Of a stretch of 19,439 nt of DNA, positions 12,969-19,439 are shown piece after piece. The position numbers and the translations under genes are program-made. The notes under the pieces were generated by a model. The model was not told the DNA's origin, made no database searches, and saw only the letters and a program-made list of their open reading frames with translations. This stretch comes from Gemmataceae bacterium. Lineage in GTDB: Bacteria; Planctomycetota; Planctomycetia; Gemmatales; Gemmataceae. The stretch lies in the NCBI GenBank assembly GCA_020847555.1, contig JADLBT010000197.1, positions 1-19,439 of the forward strand. The letters run 5' to 3'. The stretch's first letter is position 1; each line of letters begins with the position of its first letter.

Positions 12969-14387
12969 TTGGCACGCTTCTTCAAGTTTCGCACCCGCGC
13001 CGACCTCGAGGCCGAGGCGAACCGCCTCGGCCTCGATCTGCGCTTCAGCGACGACCTCTCCCCTCTGTTCGCCCCTGTCGCCGTCGGCCCACTGCGGGCC
13101 GGCAACCAGCTGTGCATTCAGCCGATGGAAGGCTGCGACGGGACGCTCGACGGCAAACCGGACGAGCTGACGTTCCGCCGATATCAGCGGTTCGGCGCAG
13201 GCGGGGCGAAGCTGATCTGGGGCGAGGCGACGGCGGTCCTCGACGAGGGGCGCGCCAACCCGCGCCAGCTGCTGCTCAACGACGCCACCGCCGCCGACAT
13301 GGAGCGCATGCTGCGCGAGTGCCGGCAGGCCCACCGCGCGGCGTTCGGGTCCGACGGCGATCTCGTCGTCGGGCTGCAGTTGACGCACTCGGGCCGCTAC
13401 AGCTACCGCCGGCCGCTCCTCGCCTTTCATGACCCGATCCTCGACCCGCGCATCGTCCTCGACAAACAGACCGGGCGGACCGTGGACGCCAGCTACCCGC
13501 TGCTCGACGACGACTACTTTCGCCGCCTGCCGGACCACTACGTCGCGGCGGCGCAGCTGGCCCATCGGGTCGGCTTTCAGTTCGTCGATGTCAAGCAGTG
13601 TCACCGCTACCTGCTGAGCGAGCTGCTCGCGGCACGCACGCGCCCCGGGCCTTACGGCGGCAGTCTGGAGAACCGCACGCGGCTGGCGCGCGCGATCATC
13701 GCCCGGATCCGGGACGAGGTGCCCGGGTTGGTGGTCGCGTCGCGGTTGAACGTCTTCGACAGCATCCCGTATCGCCAGCGGCCCGGCACCGATGAGGGCG
13801 AGCCGTGCTCGTGGCAGCCGCCGGTCCACAGCGCCTGGGGCGCCAATCCGACCAACCCGCTGGAGCCGGACCTGACCGAACCGTTGCAGTGGATCGGCGA
13901 GATGGCGCGGCTCGGGGTGGCGCTGGTGAACGTCAGCATGGGCAACCCGTATGCGACGCCCCACGTCCTCCGTCCTTTCGAGTACCCGCCGCCGGACGGC
14001 TACCCGTCACCCGAACATCCGCTCATCGGTGTGGACCGCCATTTTCGCCTGGTCGGAGAGGTCCAGCGGGCGTTCCCCCAGCTGCCGGTGGTGGGCAGCG
14101 GGTACAGCTACCTGCAGGAGTACCTGTTTCAGGCCGGCGCGGCGAACGTGCGCGACGGGCGGGTGACGTTCGTCGGCGTCGGGCGGGCGGCGCTGCCGCA
14201 CCCGGACTTCGGACGCGAGCTGGCGGAGCACGGCCGCCTCGACCGCAAGCGCGTGTGCCGGACGTTCAGCTATTGCACGGCGCTGATGCGGGCCAAGCAC
14301 AACGAGCTGGGGCAGTTCGCGACCGGCTGTCCGCCGTTCGACAAGGAGGTGTACGGTCCGATCTGGGAGCAGGCAAAGCGGAAGTGA
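12969..14387 (+). CDS. Old yellow enzyme-like NADH:flavin oxidoreductase
   Basis: FMN-dependent ene-reductase-type TIM barrel, 472 aa from the TTG start, with no export signal. Family landmarks: NQLCIQPMEGCDGT (46-59), GGAKLIWGEATAV (78-90), LQLTHSGRYS (137-146) for flavin binding, KQCHRYLLSELL (209-220) in place of the usual substrate-binding HGYLxxQF, GPYGGSLENRTRLA (227-240), and VVGSGYSYLQEYL plus VGVGRAALP near the C-terminus for the phosphate of FMN. After the barrel, C430, C436 and C454 are spaced CX5CX17C, unlike the CxxC-type iron-sulfur motif of 2,4-dienoyl-CoA reductase, and there is no C-terminal FAD/NAD domain. The open frame extends back to 12507, but it overlaps the divergent gene; TTG at 12969-12971 follows GCGAGGA and begins ARFFKFRTRADLEAEANRLG, a plausible family N-terminus. 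Confidence 0.88.
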   Translation: MARFFKFRTRADLEAEANRLGLDLRFSDDLSPLFAPVAVGPLRAGNQLCIQPMEGCDGTLDGKPDELTFRRYQRFGAGGAKLIWGEATAVLDEGRANPRQLLLNDATAADMERMLRECRQAHRAAFGSDGDLVVGLQLTHSGRYSYRRPLLAFHDPILDPRIVLDKQTGRTVDASYPLLDDDYFRRLPDHYVAAAQLAHRVGFQFVDVKQCHRYLLSELLAARTRPGPYGGSLENRTRLARAIIARIRDEVPGLVVASRLNVFDSIPYRQRPGTDEGEPCSWQPPVHSAWGANPTNPLEPDLTEPLQWIGEMARLGVALVNVSMGNPYATPHVLRPFEYPPPDGYPSPEHPLIGVDRHFRLVGEVQRAFPQLPVVGSGYSYLQEYLFQAGAANVRDGRVTFVGVGRAALPHPDFGRELAEHGRLDRKRVCRTFSYCTALMRAKHNELGQFATGCPPFDKEVYGPIWEQAKRK

Positions 14388-14450
14388 GAGTCCGGTAACC
14401 GTTCGCCGGATCCCGCCGCAAGGTGGGAACCGCGCCGGACCACGGGCCGA

Positions 14451-14501
14451 GCGGGAGCTGCGCAGTGCGCGGCTCCTCACCGACCCGCACGCAGCTCCCG
14501 C
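14451..14501. repeat. Perfect 12-bp inverted repeat at a convergent gene junction
   Basis: GCGGGAGCTGCG (14451-14462) and CGCAGCTCCCGC (14490-14501) enclose a 27-nt loop. The right arm lies inside the last codons of the cytochrome gene and the left arm in the 89-bp gap 14388-14476. There is no T-run. A role in ending both convergent transcripts is possible. Confidence 0.5.
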
Positions 14502-17500
14502 AAGGTGGCCGCGTCGGCGTGCGCGGGCACCCACACGTCCACTCGGACCCGCACCCGCTTCGCGGTGGTTTCCGGCGGCAAGCGCACCAGCGCTCTCCAG
14601 GCGGTGCCTTCGCGGCGCATGTGCCAGACCGTTCCGGGCGGAATCTCCGGGAGCGTCAGGACGTGCGGCGGGCCGGAACTCTGCGGCAGGATCAGCCACC
14701 GCCCTGACGCGGACTTCTCGACGGGGTTACCCTTCGCCGCCAGCGCAACCGCCGCCCCCTTCTCGTCGAGCCAGCGCGGGATCTGGTCGCTCGTGCCGGC
14801 GTCGAACCACACGGTCCTCCCCGCCGGCAGGTCCACCACGAAGGCCCGACCCACGCCAACCGCCGTCGCTCCACGCAGCGGCACCTGCCGTTCCTCGACC
14901 TTGACCTCCTTGCCGCCCCCGGCATCGAGCCGATAGCGGAACACCGGCCATTTCTCCCGGTCGAGTGCGTAGCCGTCGAAGAATACCCGCCGCTGTCCGG
15001 TGAACAGCTCTCCTTCTGGCAGCGGAGTGCCGAAGGCTGGGTCGCGCGCCTGGGCGGCGAAGTCGGGCGGTCGTGGCCCGTCGCTCACGCCCCACGGGAA
15101 GCCGGGCGGTGCCGACCAGAAGCGCAGACCGAGCACCTTCGCCGGCGCCCCGCCCCGGTTGTCCCAGGCCGGCGCGGCGTCGAGGAAGTGGCCCGCCCAG
15201 GCGTAGGCCGCCCGGCACGCGGCCGCGTCGAACGCAACCGACACGCCCCCTGGGTAGCCGACCGCGACCCCGCGTGCGATCGGTCGCTTGCCCTCGTCCG
15301 GCAGGAACGACCGCACCAGCACCGGCCGATCCTTCACCGCGAGCACCAGCCCCTTCGGCGGCCCCAGCCCCTCCGGCAGCGGCAGCGTCGGGCCGAGCGC
15401 CAGGTACGCCCACATCGCCTCGGCCTGCGTCTCGGGGTTGCCGTCGAGGACGTTGTCGAGCAGCGAACGACCATCGGGGAACACCGTCGGCATCTTCGTT
15501 CCCGGCTGCATGCGCTGGGCCGACTCCAGCCAGCGGCGATACCACTCGTAGTGCAGCCGACCCGCGACCAGCGCCAGATCCGGTCCGCGCGTGCCGGCGC
15601 TGGGTGTGCCCGCGATGTCGTGGCAGGAGGTGCAGCCGAAACCGCTCTTGCCAATCAGCTGCCGCCCCGCCTGGATGACTGCAGGAGTGTGCGCCGCCTT
15701 CGGGGGCGCGTCCTCGGGGGCGGCGCCGTCGAGCGCGGCCAGCGCCTCCGGCAGCTTACCGACGTGGACCGCCCCGAACTGCGGCATGCGCAGCCCCATC
15801 CACGACCGCGCGCGCCCGCCCGCGGTCAGCACTTCGCGCAGCCACGGTACGCGCAGCTTGTGCCCGACCCCGGTCAGCGGCGGGGGCAGGACCGACTCGG
15901 CGTCCTCGACCTTCTCGTACTTGCGCAGCTGCTCAACCAGGTCGGGCGTTATCCCACCCTCGCCGTCGCGCGCGTGGCAGGCGAAGCAGTTGAAGCGTCG
16001 CAGCGCGACGCGGGCGGCGTGCGCCGGACTCGGCGACCCCGGCCCGGTGCTGCCGTCCTTCAGGAACACGCGCAGCGCCGCGCGATCCGCCTCGGTAAGT
16101 GAGAATTGCGGCGCCTTGCCGCGTCCGGCTGCGTCGGGAGCCAGGCAGCCGCGGGCGTGGCGGTTCGTCTCCCGCAGCGCGGCGAACCCGGCCTGGAAAG
16201 GCACCGCGCCAACCGCCTGGCCCTTCGGCGCAATCGTGTGACAGCTGGCGCAGCTGCGCTCGATGACCAGGCGCCGCCCCAGGTCGATCCACTGCTGCTG
16301 CGGTGTCAGGCGCGCGAACGCGACGTACTCGGCCGCCGGCGGATCGAGCTGGCGGAGTGCGGTCCGTGCCTTCTCCTGCGGCGGCGCGGCGGGGAGAGCG
16401 GGCACCTGGCGCGGCCCCTTGTCGGAGCAGAGGAAGTTCGCCAGGTCGGCGGCCTCCTTCGGGTTCAGCAGCATGTGCGGCATCCGCCCGCCCGGATCGA
16501 CCGCCAACGGATCGAGCAGATACTCGGCAAGCTTCTGCGGGGTCGTCTTCCCGCTGACGTGGAGCAGCGGATAGTTGGTGTGATGGTCGTCCGCCCGCTT
16601 CGCTCCGCCGGGCGGATTGCGGTGGCAGGTGATGCACCCCGTCACCGCGAACAGGCGGCGGCCGCGCTCGACGCTGGCCTTCAGCTGCTTCGGCAGGGTC
16701 GCCGGCCCCTGCTTTATCGGCCCGCCCAGTGAGCCGAGGTAGCGGGCGACGGCGTAGGCTTCGGTCCGGCCCGCGTCGTCGTCCGCGAACAGGCGCGGCA
16801 TGACGCGGCCCGGTTGCTCGTGCGGGGCCATCGTCAGCCAGCGGTAGAGCCAGCCCACATGAACGCGCCCGCCGACCGCGGACAGGTCCGGTCCTTGGCG
16901 CACGGCGAGTCCCTTCGCGAGGCGGTCGTCGGACCGCGGCCGGTGGCAAGTGGTGCAGCTCAGTTCCTCGGCCAGAAAGCGGCCGCGCTCCGCCTGGCGG
17001 TCGCGGGCGAGTCGGGCGGGCGCCGTGGCGGGGAGGTGGCCGAACACGGTGGACGGCAGCGGTTCCCTGTAAAACTGCGGCGACTTCCACCAGACCTGGA
17101 CCCGGGCGGCACCGGGCAGCCGGGTGAACTCGCCGGCCAGCGCGTACACGCCCGCCTCCAGCCGAGTCGCCGGCCCCTGCACGGCGGCAGGCGTCGCGTC
17201 CCTCACCTCCGCGCCGAGGACTTCCTTGCCCGCCACGGTGAGGCGGAGCTTGCCGCGCAGCACGGCGCTGAACTGGTACTCCCCGGCGCGCAGGATGGTC
17301 AGGTAGCCTTCCCAGCGCACCGTCCCGCCGCGGGCGGTGAGTCGCGGATGCAACCCCTCGCCCTCCCCGAGCGCAAACGCGATGGTCGGCTCCAGCTGCG
17401 TGATCTCCGCGCCGCCCGGCGGGCCGTCACGGCAGATCATCACCAGGCCGGGACGTAGCTCGGCGCGCTTCACCTGGGCAGCGGCCGGAAGATGGGATGC

Positions 17501-17575
17501 CAGCCAGGCACCGAGCAGCAGGCCCGCGCCGCCGAGCAACCAGCCCTCTCGTCCTCGTTGCCCGCGTTGCCTCAT
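14477..17575 (-). CDS. Exported PA14-like, five-heme c-type cytochrome
   Basis: A 1032-aa extracytoplasmic redox protein. A signal peptide or anchor (residues 11-33) is followed by a PA14-like beta domain (about 75-180: VRWEGYLTILRAGEYQFSAV, then VQVWWKSPQFYREPLP). Five CxxCH heme sites follow: C207TTCH, C314ITCH, C442ASCH, C530FACH and C648TSCH. Methionines in MP motifs at M259, M365, M597 and M695 are the expected axial ligands for hemes 1, 2, 4 and 5; at the matching place after heme 3 the sequence is GKAPQF (A488). The final ~300 residues carry no heme and look like beta-rich domains of unknown function. Electron transfer at the cell surface or coupled to carbohydrate binding is plausible. 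The ATG at 17573-17575 is preceded by GAGGCG; the frame is open 31 codons further. It diverges from the DUF1501 gene. Confidence 0.93.
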   Translation of the reverse strand: MRQRGQRGREGWLLGGAGLLLGAWLASHLPAAAQVKRAELRPGLVMICRDGPPGGAEITQLEPTIAFALGEGEGLHPRLTARGGTVRWEGYLTILRAGEYQFSAVLRGKLRLTVAGKEVLGAEVRDATPAAVQGPATRLEAGVYALAGEFTRLPGAARVQVWWKSPQFYREPLPSTVFGHLPATAPARLARDRQAERGRFLAEELSCTTCHRPRSDDRLAKGLAVRQGPDLSAVGGRVHVGWLYRWLTMAPHEQPGRVMPRLFADDDAGRTEAYAVARYLGSLGGPIKQGPATLPKQLKASVERGRRLFAVTGCITCHRNPPGGAKRADDHHTNYPLLHVSGKTTPQKLAEYLLDPLAVDPGGRMPHMLLNPKEAADLANFLCSDKGPRQVPALPAAPPQEKARTALRQLDPPAAEYVAFARLTPQQQWIDLGRRLVIERSCASCHTIAPKGQAVGAVPFQAGFAALRETNRHARGCLAPDAAGRGKAPQFSLTEADRAALRVFLKDGSTGPGSPSPAHAARVALRRFNCFACHARDGEGGITPDLVEQLRKYEKVEDAESVLPPPLTGVGHKLRVPWLREVLTAGGRARSWMGLRMPQFGAVHVGKLPEALAALDGAAPEDAPPKAAHTPAVIQAGRQLIGKSGFGCTSCHDIAGTPSAGTRGPDLALVAGRLHYEWYRRWLESAQRMQPGTKMPTVFPDGRSLLDNVLDGNPETQAEAMWAYLALGPTLPLPEGLGPPKGLVLAVKDRPVLVRSFLPDEGKRPIARGVAVGYPGGVSVAFDAAACRAAYAWAGHFLDAAPAWDNRGGAPAKVLGLRFWSAPPGFPWGVSDGPRPPDFAAQARDPAFGTPLPEGELFTGQRRVFFDGYALDREKWPVFRYRLDAGGGKEVKVEERQVPLRGATAVGVGRAFVVDLPAGRTVWFDAGTSDQIPRWLDEKGAAVALAAKGNPVEKSASGRWLILPQSSGPPHVLTLPEIPPGTVWHMRREGTAWRALVRLPPETTAKRVRVRVDVWVPAHADAATLRELRAGR

Positions 17576-17724
17576 GATCGCCTCGGCGCCTGGCCGCTGT
17601 GCCTGTGTGGGGGACCGTCCCGACCTGCACGGGGATCCGCTCGTCCTGGTGATTATCGGGGACGCCACAAGAGGCGGACACCCGCGCGTTGAAATCGTGA
17701 AGCGCCGGGGCCGCGGCAGCTTAC

Positions 17725-17753
17725 TTGACTCGACGGCCGCGCCCGCTTACGGT
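17725..17753 (+). promoter_or_regulatory. Weak promoter candidate for the DUF1501 gene
   Basis: TTGACT (17725-17730) and TACGGT (17748-17753) are 17 bp apart, about 95 bp before the DUF1501 start. The -35 is good and the -10 poor. The same 271-bp divergent region (17576-17846) holds an operator-like palindrome GGGACCGTCCC at 17611-17621. It also has a small stem GAGAA/TTCTC (17829-17833/17839-17843) that would display the ribosome-binding AGGGG in its loop just before the start codon. Confidence 0.3.
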
Positions 17754-17846
17754 AGAGGCGGATAACCTGGCTCACAACCATCACCAGGCTTGCCGCGGGG
17801 CTTCCGGCCTGCCGTACACCTGCCCGCCGAGAAAGGGGTTCTCACC

Positions 17847-19190
17847 ATGCTGACGATCTGGGGCGACAGAGGCCGCTTCTGCGACGGCATCTCGCGCCGC
17901 GGCTTCCTCAAAATCGGCGCCTTTTCCTTCGGCGCGGCCGCGCTCAGCCTGGCCGACGTCTACCGCGCCGAGGCCCGGTCCGGTTCGTCCTCGCCGCACA
18001 AGGCGGTCATCAACATTTACCTCGCGGGCGGCCCGCCGCACCAGGATCTGTGGGACATCAAGACCGAGGCGCCGCGCGAGATTCGCGGGGAGTTTCGACC
18101 AATCCAGACGAGCGTGCCCGGCATCCAGATCGGCGAGACGTTCCCGCGCCTGGCCGGTCTCATGAACCGCCTGGCGGTGATCCGCTCGATCGTCGGGGCC
18201 AACGGCAGCCATACCGGCTTCCAGTGCCTGAGCGGTTGGCCGCAGGCGGCGCTGGCGAACCTGGGCGGCCGTCCCAGCATGGGGGCGGCGGTCGCGAAGT
18301 TGCAGGGTCCGGTAGATCCGTCGGTGCCGCCGTCGGTCGGCCTGGCGGGGCGGACGCAGCATCTACCCTGGTCCGATTCGGGGCGGCCCGGCTTTCTCGG
18401 CACGGCCTACGCCCCGTTCAAGCCGGACGGCGAGATGATGGGCAGCCTGCGCCTCAACGGCATCAATGCCCGGCACCTTGGCGATCGCCGGCGCCTGCTC
18501 GCCAGCTTCGACGGCCTGCGCCGCGAACTCGACGCGACCGGCGCGATGGAGGGAGCGGACGCGGCCACGCAGCGCGCCCTCGGCGTGCTGACGAGCAGCC
18601 GGCTGCTCGACGCCCTCGACATTTCGCGCGAGAGCCAGCGCGTCCGCGACCGCTACGGCGACGGCAAGCCCTACCAGTATCAGTTCGACGGGGCGCCGAC
18701 CGTCAACGACCACCTGCTGCTGGCGCGGCGCCTGGTCGAGGCGGGCGTGCGCGTGGTGACGCTGTCCTACGGCCGGTGGGACAGCCACGGCCGCAACTTC
18801 GACCTGGTGCGCGATCACGGCGGCAAGCTCGATCAGTGCCTCAGCGCGCTGATCGAGGATCTCGACGTGCGCGGGTTGCTCAACGACGTGTCGGTGGTGG
18901 TGTGGGGCGAGTTCGGGCGGACGCCGCGCATCAACAACAACGCCGGCCGCGATCACTGGCCGCAGGTCAGCTGCGCACTCCTCGCCGGTGGTGGCATGCG
19001 CACCGGCCAGGCGATCGGCGCGACGAATCGCCTGGGCGAGTACGCGGTGAGCCGGCCGGTCGGTTTCGGCGAGGTGTTCGCGACCCTGTACCACAACCTC
19101 GGCATCGACCCGGCGACGACGGCGATTCTCGACCCGACGGGCCGGCCGCAGCACCTCGTGGACGCGCCAGCGATGCGCGAACTGGTGTAG
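17847..19190 (+). CDS. DUF1501 family protein, Tat-exported
   Basis: A 447-aa exported protein of the DUF1501 family, which belongs to the alkaline phosphatase/sulfatase-like fold and is highly expanded in planctomycetes; its reaction is not established. The Tat signal is SRRGFLKIG (16-24). Family landmarks are present: LAGGPPHQDLWD for metal binding, ANGSHTGFQCLSGW, YGRWDSHGRNFDLV, VVVWGEFGRTPRINNN and GRDHWPQVSCALLAGGG. The ATG at 17847-17849 follows AAAGGGG; an in-frame ATG at 17790 is less likely because it would put extra sequence before the Tat signal. DUF1501 genes often sit next to DUF1553/planctomycetal cytochrome genes. Here the neighbour is a divergent multiheme cytochrome of another architecture and no DUF1553 gene is visible. 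An intrinsic terminator follows after 25 bp. Confidence 0.95.
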   Translation: MLTIWGDRGRFCDGISRRGFLKIGAFSFGAAALSLADVYRAEARSGSSSPHKAVINIYLAGGPPHQDLWDIKTEAPREIRGEFRPIQTSVPGIQIGETFPRLAGLMNRLAVIRSIVGANGSHTGFQCLSGWPQAALANLGGRPSMGAAVAKLQGPVDPSVPPSVGLAGRTQHLPWSDSGRPGFLGTAYAPFKPDGEMMGSLRLNGINARHLGDRRRLLASFDGLRRELDATGAMEGADAATQRALGVLTSSRLLDALDISRESQRVRDRYGDGKPYQYQFDGAPTVNDHLLLARRLVEAGVRVVTLSYGRWDSHGRNFDLVRDHGGKLDQCLSALIEDLDVRGLLNDVSVVVWGEFGRTPRINNNAGRDHWPQVSCALLAGGGMRTGQAIGATNRLGEYAVSRPVGFGEVFATLYHNLGIDPATTAILDPTGRPQHLVDAPAMRELV

Positions 19191-19215
19191 CAGCCATGCG
19201 AAGGATTCTCTCGAT

Positions 19216-19249
19216 GGGGCCGGCGCCTGGAGGCGCCGGCCCCTTTCTC
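19216..19249 (+). terminator. Rho-independent terminator after the DUF1501 gene
   Basis: GGGGCCGGCGCC (19216-19227) and GGCGCCGGCCCC (19232-19243) form a perfect 12-bp stem with a TGGA loop, followed by TTTCTCT and more Ts. It lies 25 bp after the DUF1501 stop and before the next gene. Confidence 0.8.
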
Positions 19250-19262
19250 TTTCCCGACGCGG

Positions 19263-19268
19263 TACAAT
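19263..19268 (+). promoter_or_regulatory. Candidate -10 element TACAAT for the gene at 19321
   Basis: TACAAT lies 52 bp before the ATG at 19321 and directly after the DUF1501 terminator, where a new promoter is expected. No -35 consensus is visible. Confidence 0.4.
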
Positions 19269-19320
19269 CCTCGGAGAGGAAGCGTTCTATCGCTCCGCAA
19301 GAACCTCGAAGGCACCACGC

Positions 19321-19439
19321 ATGCCGCTGCGCGACCATTTTCACCCACCGTTGAGCGAACGCCGCCCCTGGGAGTCCTTCCACGCAACCTGGGCCAGCGC
19401 CCTGGCCGACTTCCTCAACCAGGACGTGCTGCCGGCGGG
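19321..19439 (+). CDS. N-terminal fragment of an uncharacterised protein, cut by the window end
   Basis: Only 39 complete codons are present. The ATG at 19321 is preceded by GAAGG at good distance and lies downstream of TACAAT and a terminator. The visible N-terminus, MPLRDHFHPPLSERRPW and then ESFHATWASALADFLNQ, resembles the start of a family of planctomycete proteins that I recall as uncharacterised, possibly related to Uma2/PD-(D/E)XK-like or DUF4058-like proteins. That recollection is weak. No signal peptide is visible. The missing remainder decides its identity. Confidence 0.65.
   Translation, partial: MPLRDHFHPPLSERRPWESFHATWASALADFLNQDVLPA

Noticed and set aside
12737..13117. N-terminal extension of the Gfo/Idh protein
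   Set aside because: The extension overlaps the flavin oxidoreductase gene; the Tat signal and AGGAGG fix the start at 12736.
1..19439. CRISPR array, tRNA/rRNA genes, insertion sequences, prophage or defence island
   Set aside because: No direct-repeat arrays, no tRNA- or rRNA-like sequence, no transposase, integrase or nuclease families seen on either strand.

Overview
The window is high-GC, gene-dense bacterial DNA. The gene content points to a planctomycete, most likely of the Gemmata/Gemmataceae type. This rests on an exported sulfatase, a DUF1501 protein, a Tat-exported Gfo/Idh/MocA oxidoreductase, a sortilin-like Asp-box repeat protein and a large multiheme cytochrome with a PA14-like domain. 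It is an inference from gene families, not a phylogeny. I see no rRNA, tRNA, CRISPR array, transposase, integrase or phage gene.

Layout. (1) 9-896, minus strand: a 71-aa unknown protein followed by an AlkA-type DNA glycosylase. (2) 1097-5169, plus strand: an exported 11-box Asp-box protein, a 32-bp REP-like hairpin, then an enolase-superfamily enzyme. (3) 5194-8056, minus strand: ROK-family sugar kinase, a small Tat-signal protein, a perfect 32-bp palindrome, then the sulfatase. (4) 8199-9706, plus strand: ketol-acid reductoisomerase (ilvC) and a dual-specificity phosphatase. (5) 9707-10140: a non-coding stretch with a near-consensus sigma-70 promoter placed about 40 bp before a strong intrinsic terminator, which would make a roughly 70-nt RNA. 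(6) 10141-11219, plus strand: an unknown 132-aa protein and a SAM methyltransferase. (7) 11444-12736, minus strand: a Tat-exported Gfo/Idh/MocA protein, divergent from an old-yellow-enzyme-like flavin oxidoreductase (12969-14387, TTG start). (8) 14477-17575, minus strand: a five-CxxCH cytochrome, divergent from a DUF1501 protein (17847-19190). (9) 19321 to the window end: the N-terminus of another gene.

How the genes fit together. Much of the content is outward-facing (Sec- or Tat-exported sulfatase, Asp-box protein, oxidoreductase, DUF1501 and cytochrome) and fits an organism that degrades sulfated or complex polysaccharides. The ROK kinase and the enolase-superfamily enzyme could act on the released sugars or acids, but no transporter or regulator ties them into one locus. 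The rest is housekeeping: branched-chain amino-acid synthesis, base excision repair and a methyltransferase. There is no obvious defence or mobile system. The most unusual signals are the short-RNA candidate, the multiheme cytochrome with one heme apparently lacking its methionine ligand, a ROK kinase without the family's zinc cysteines, and a different long hairpin at each of five gene junctions.
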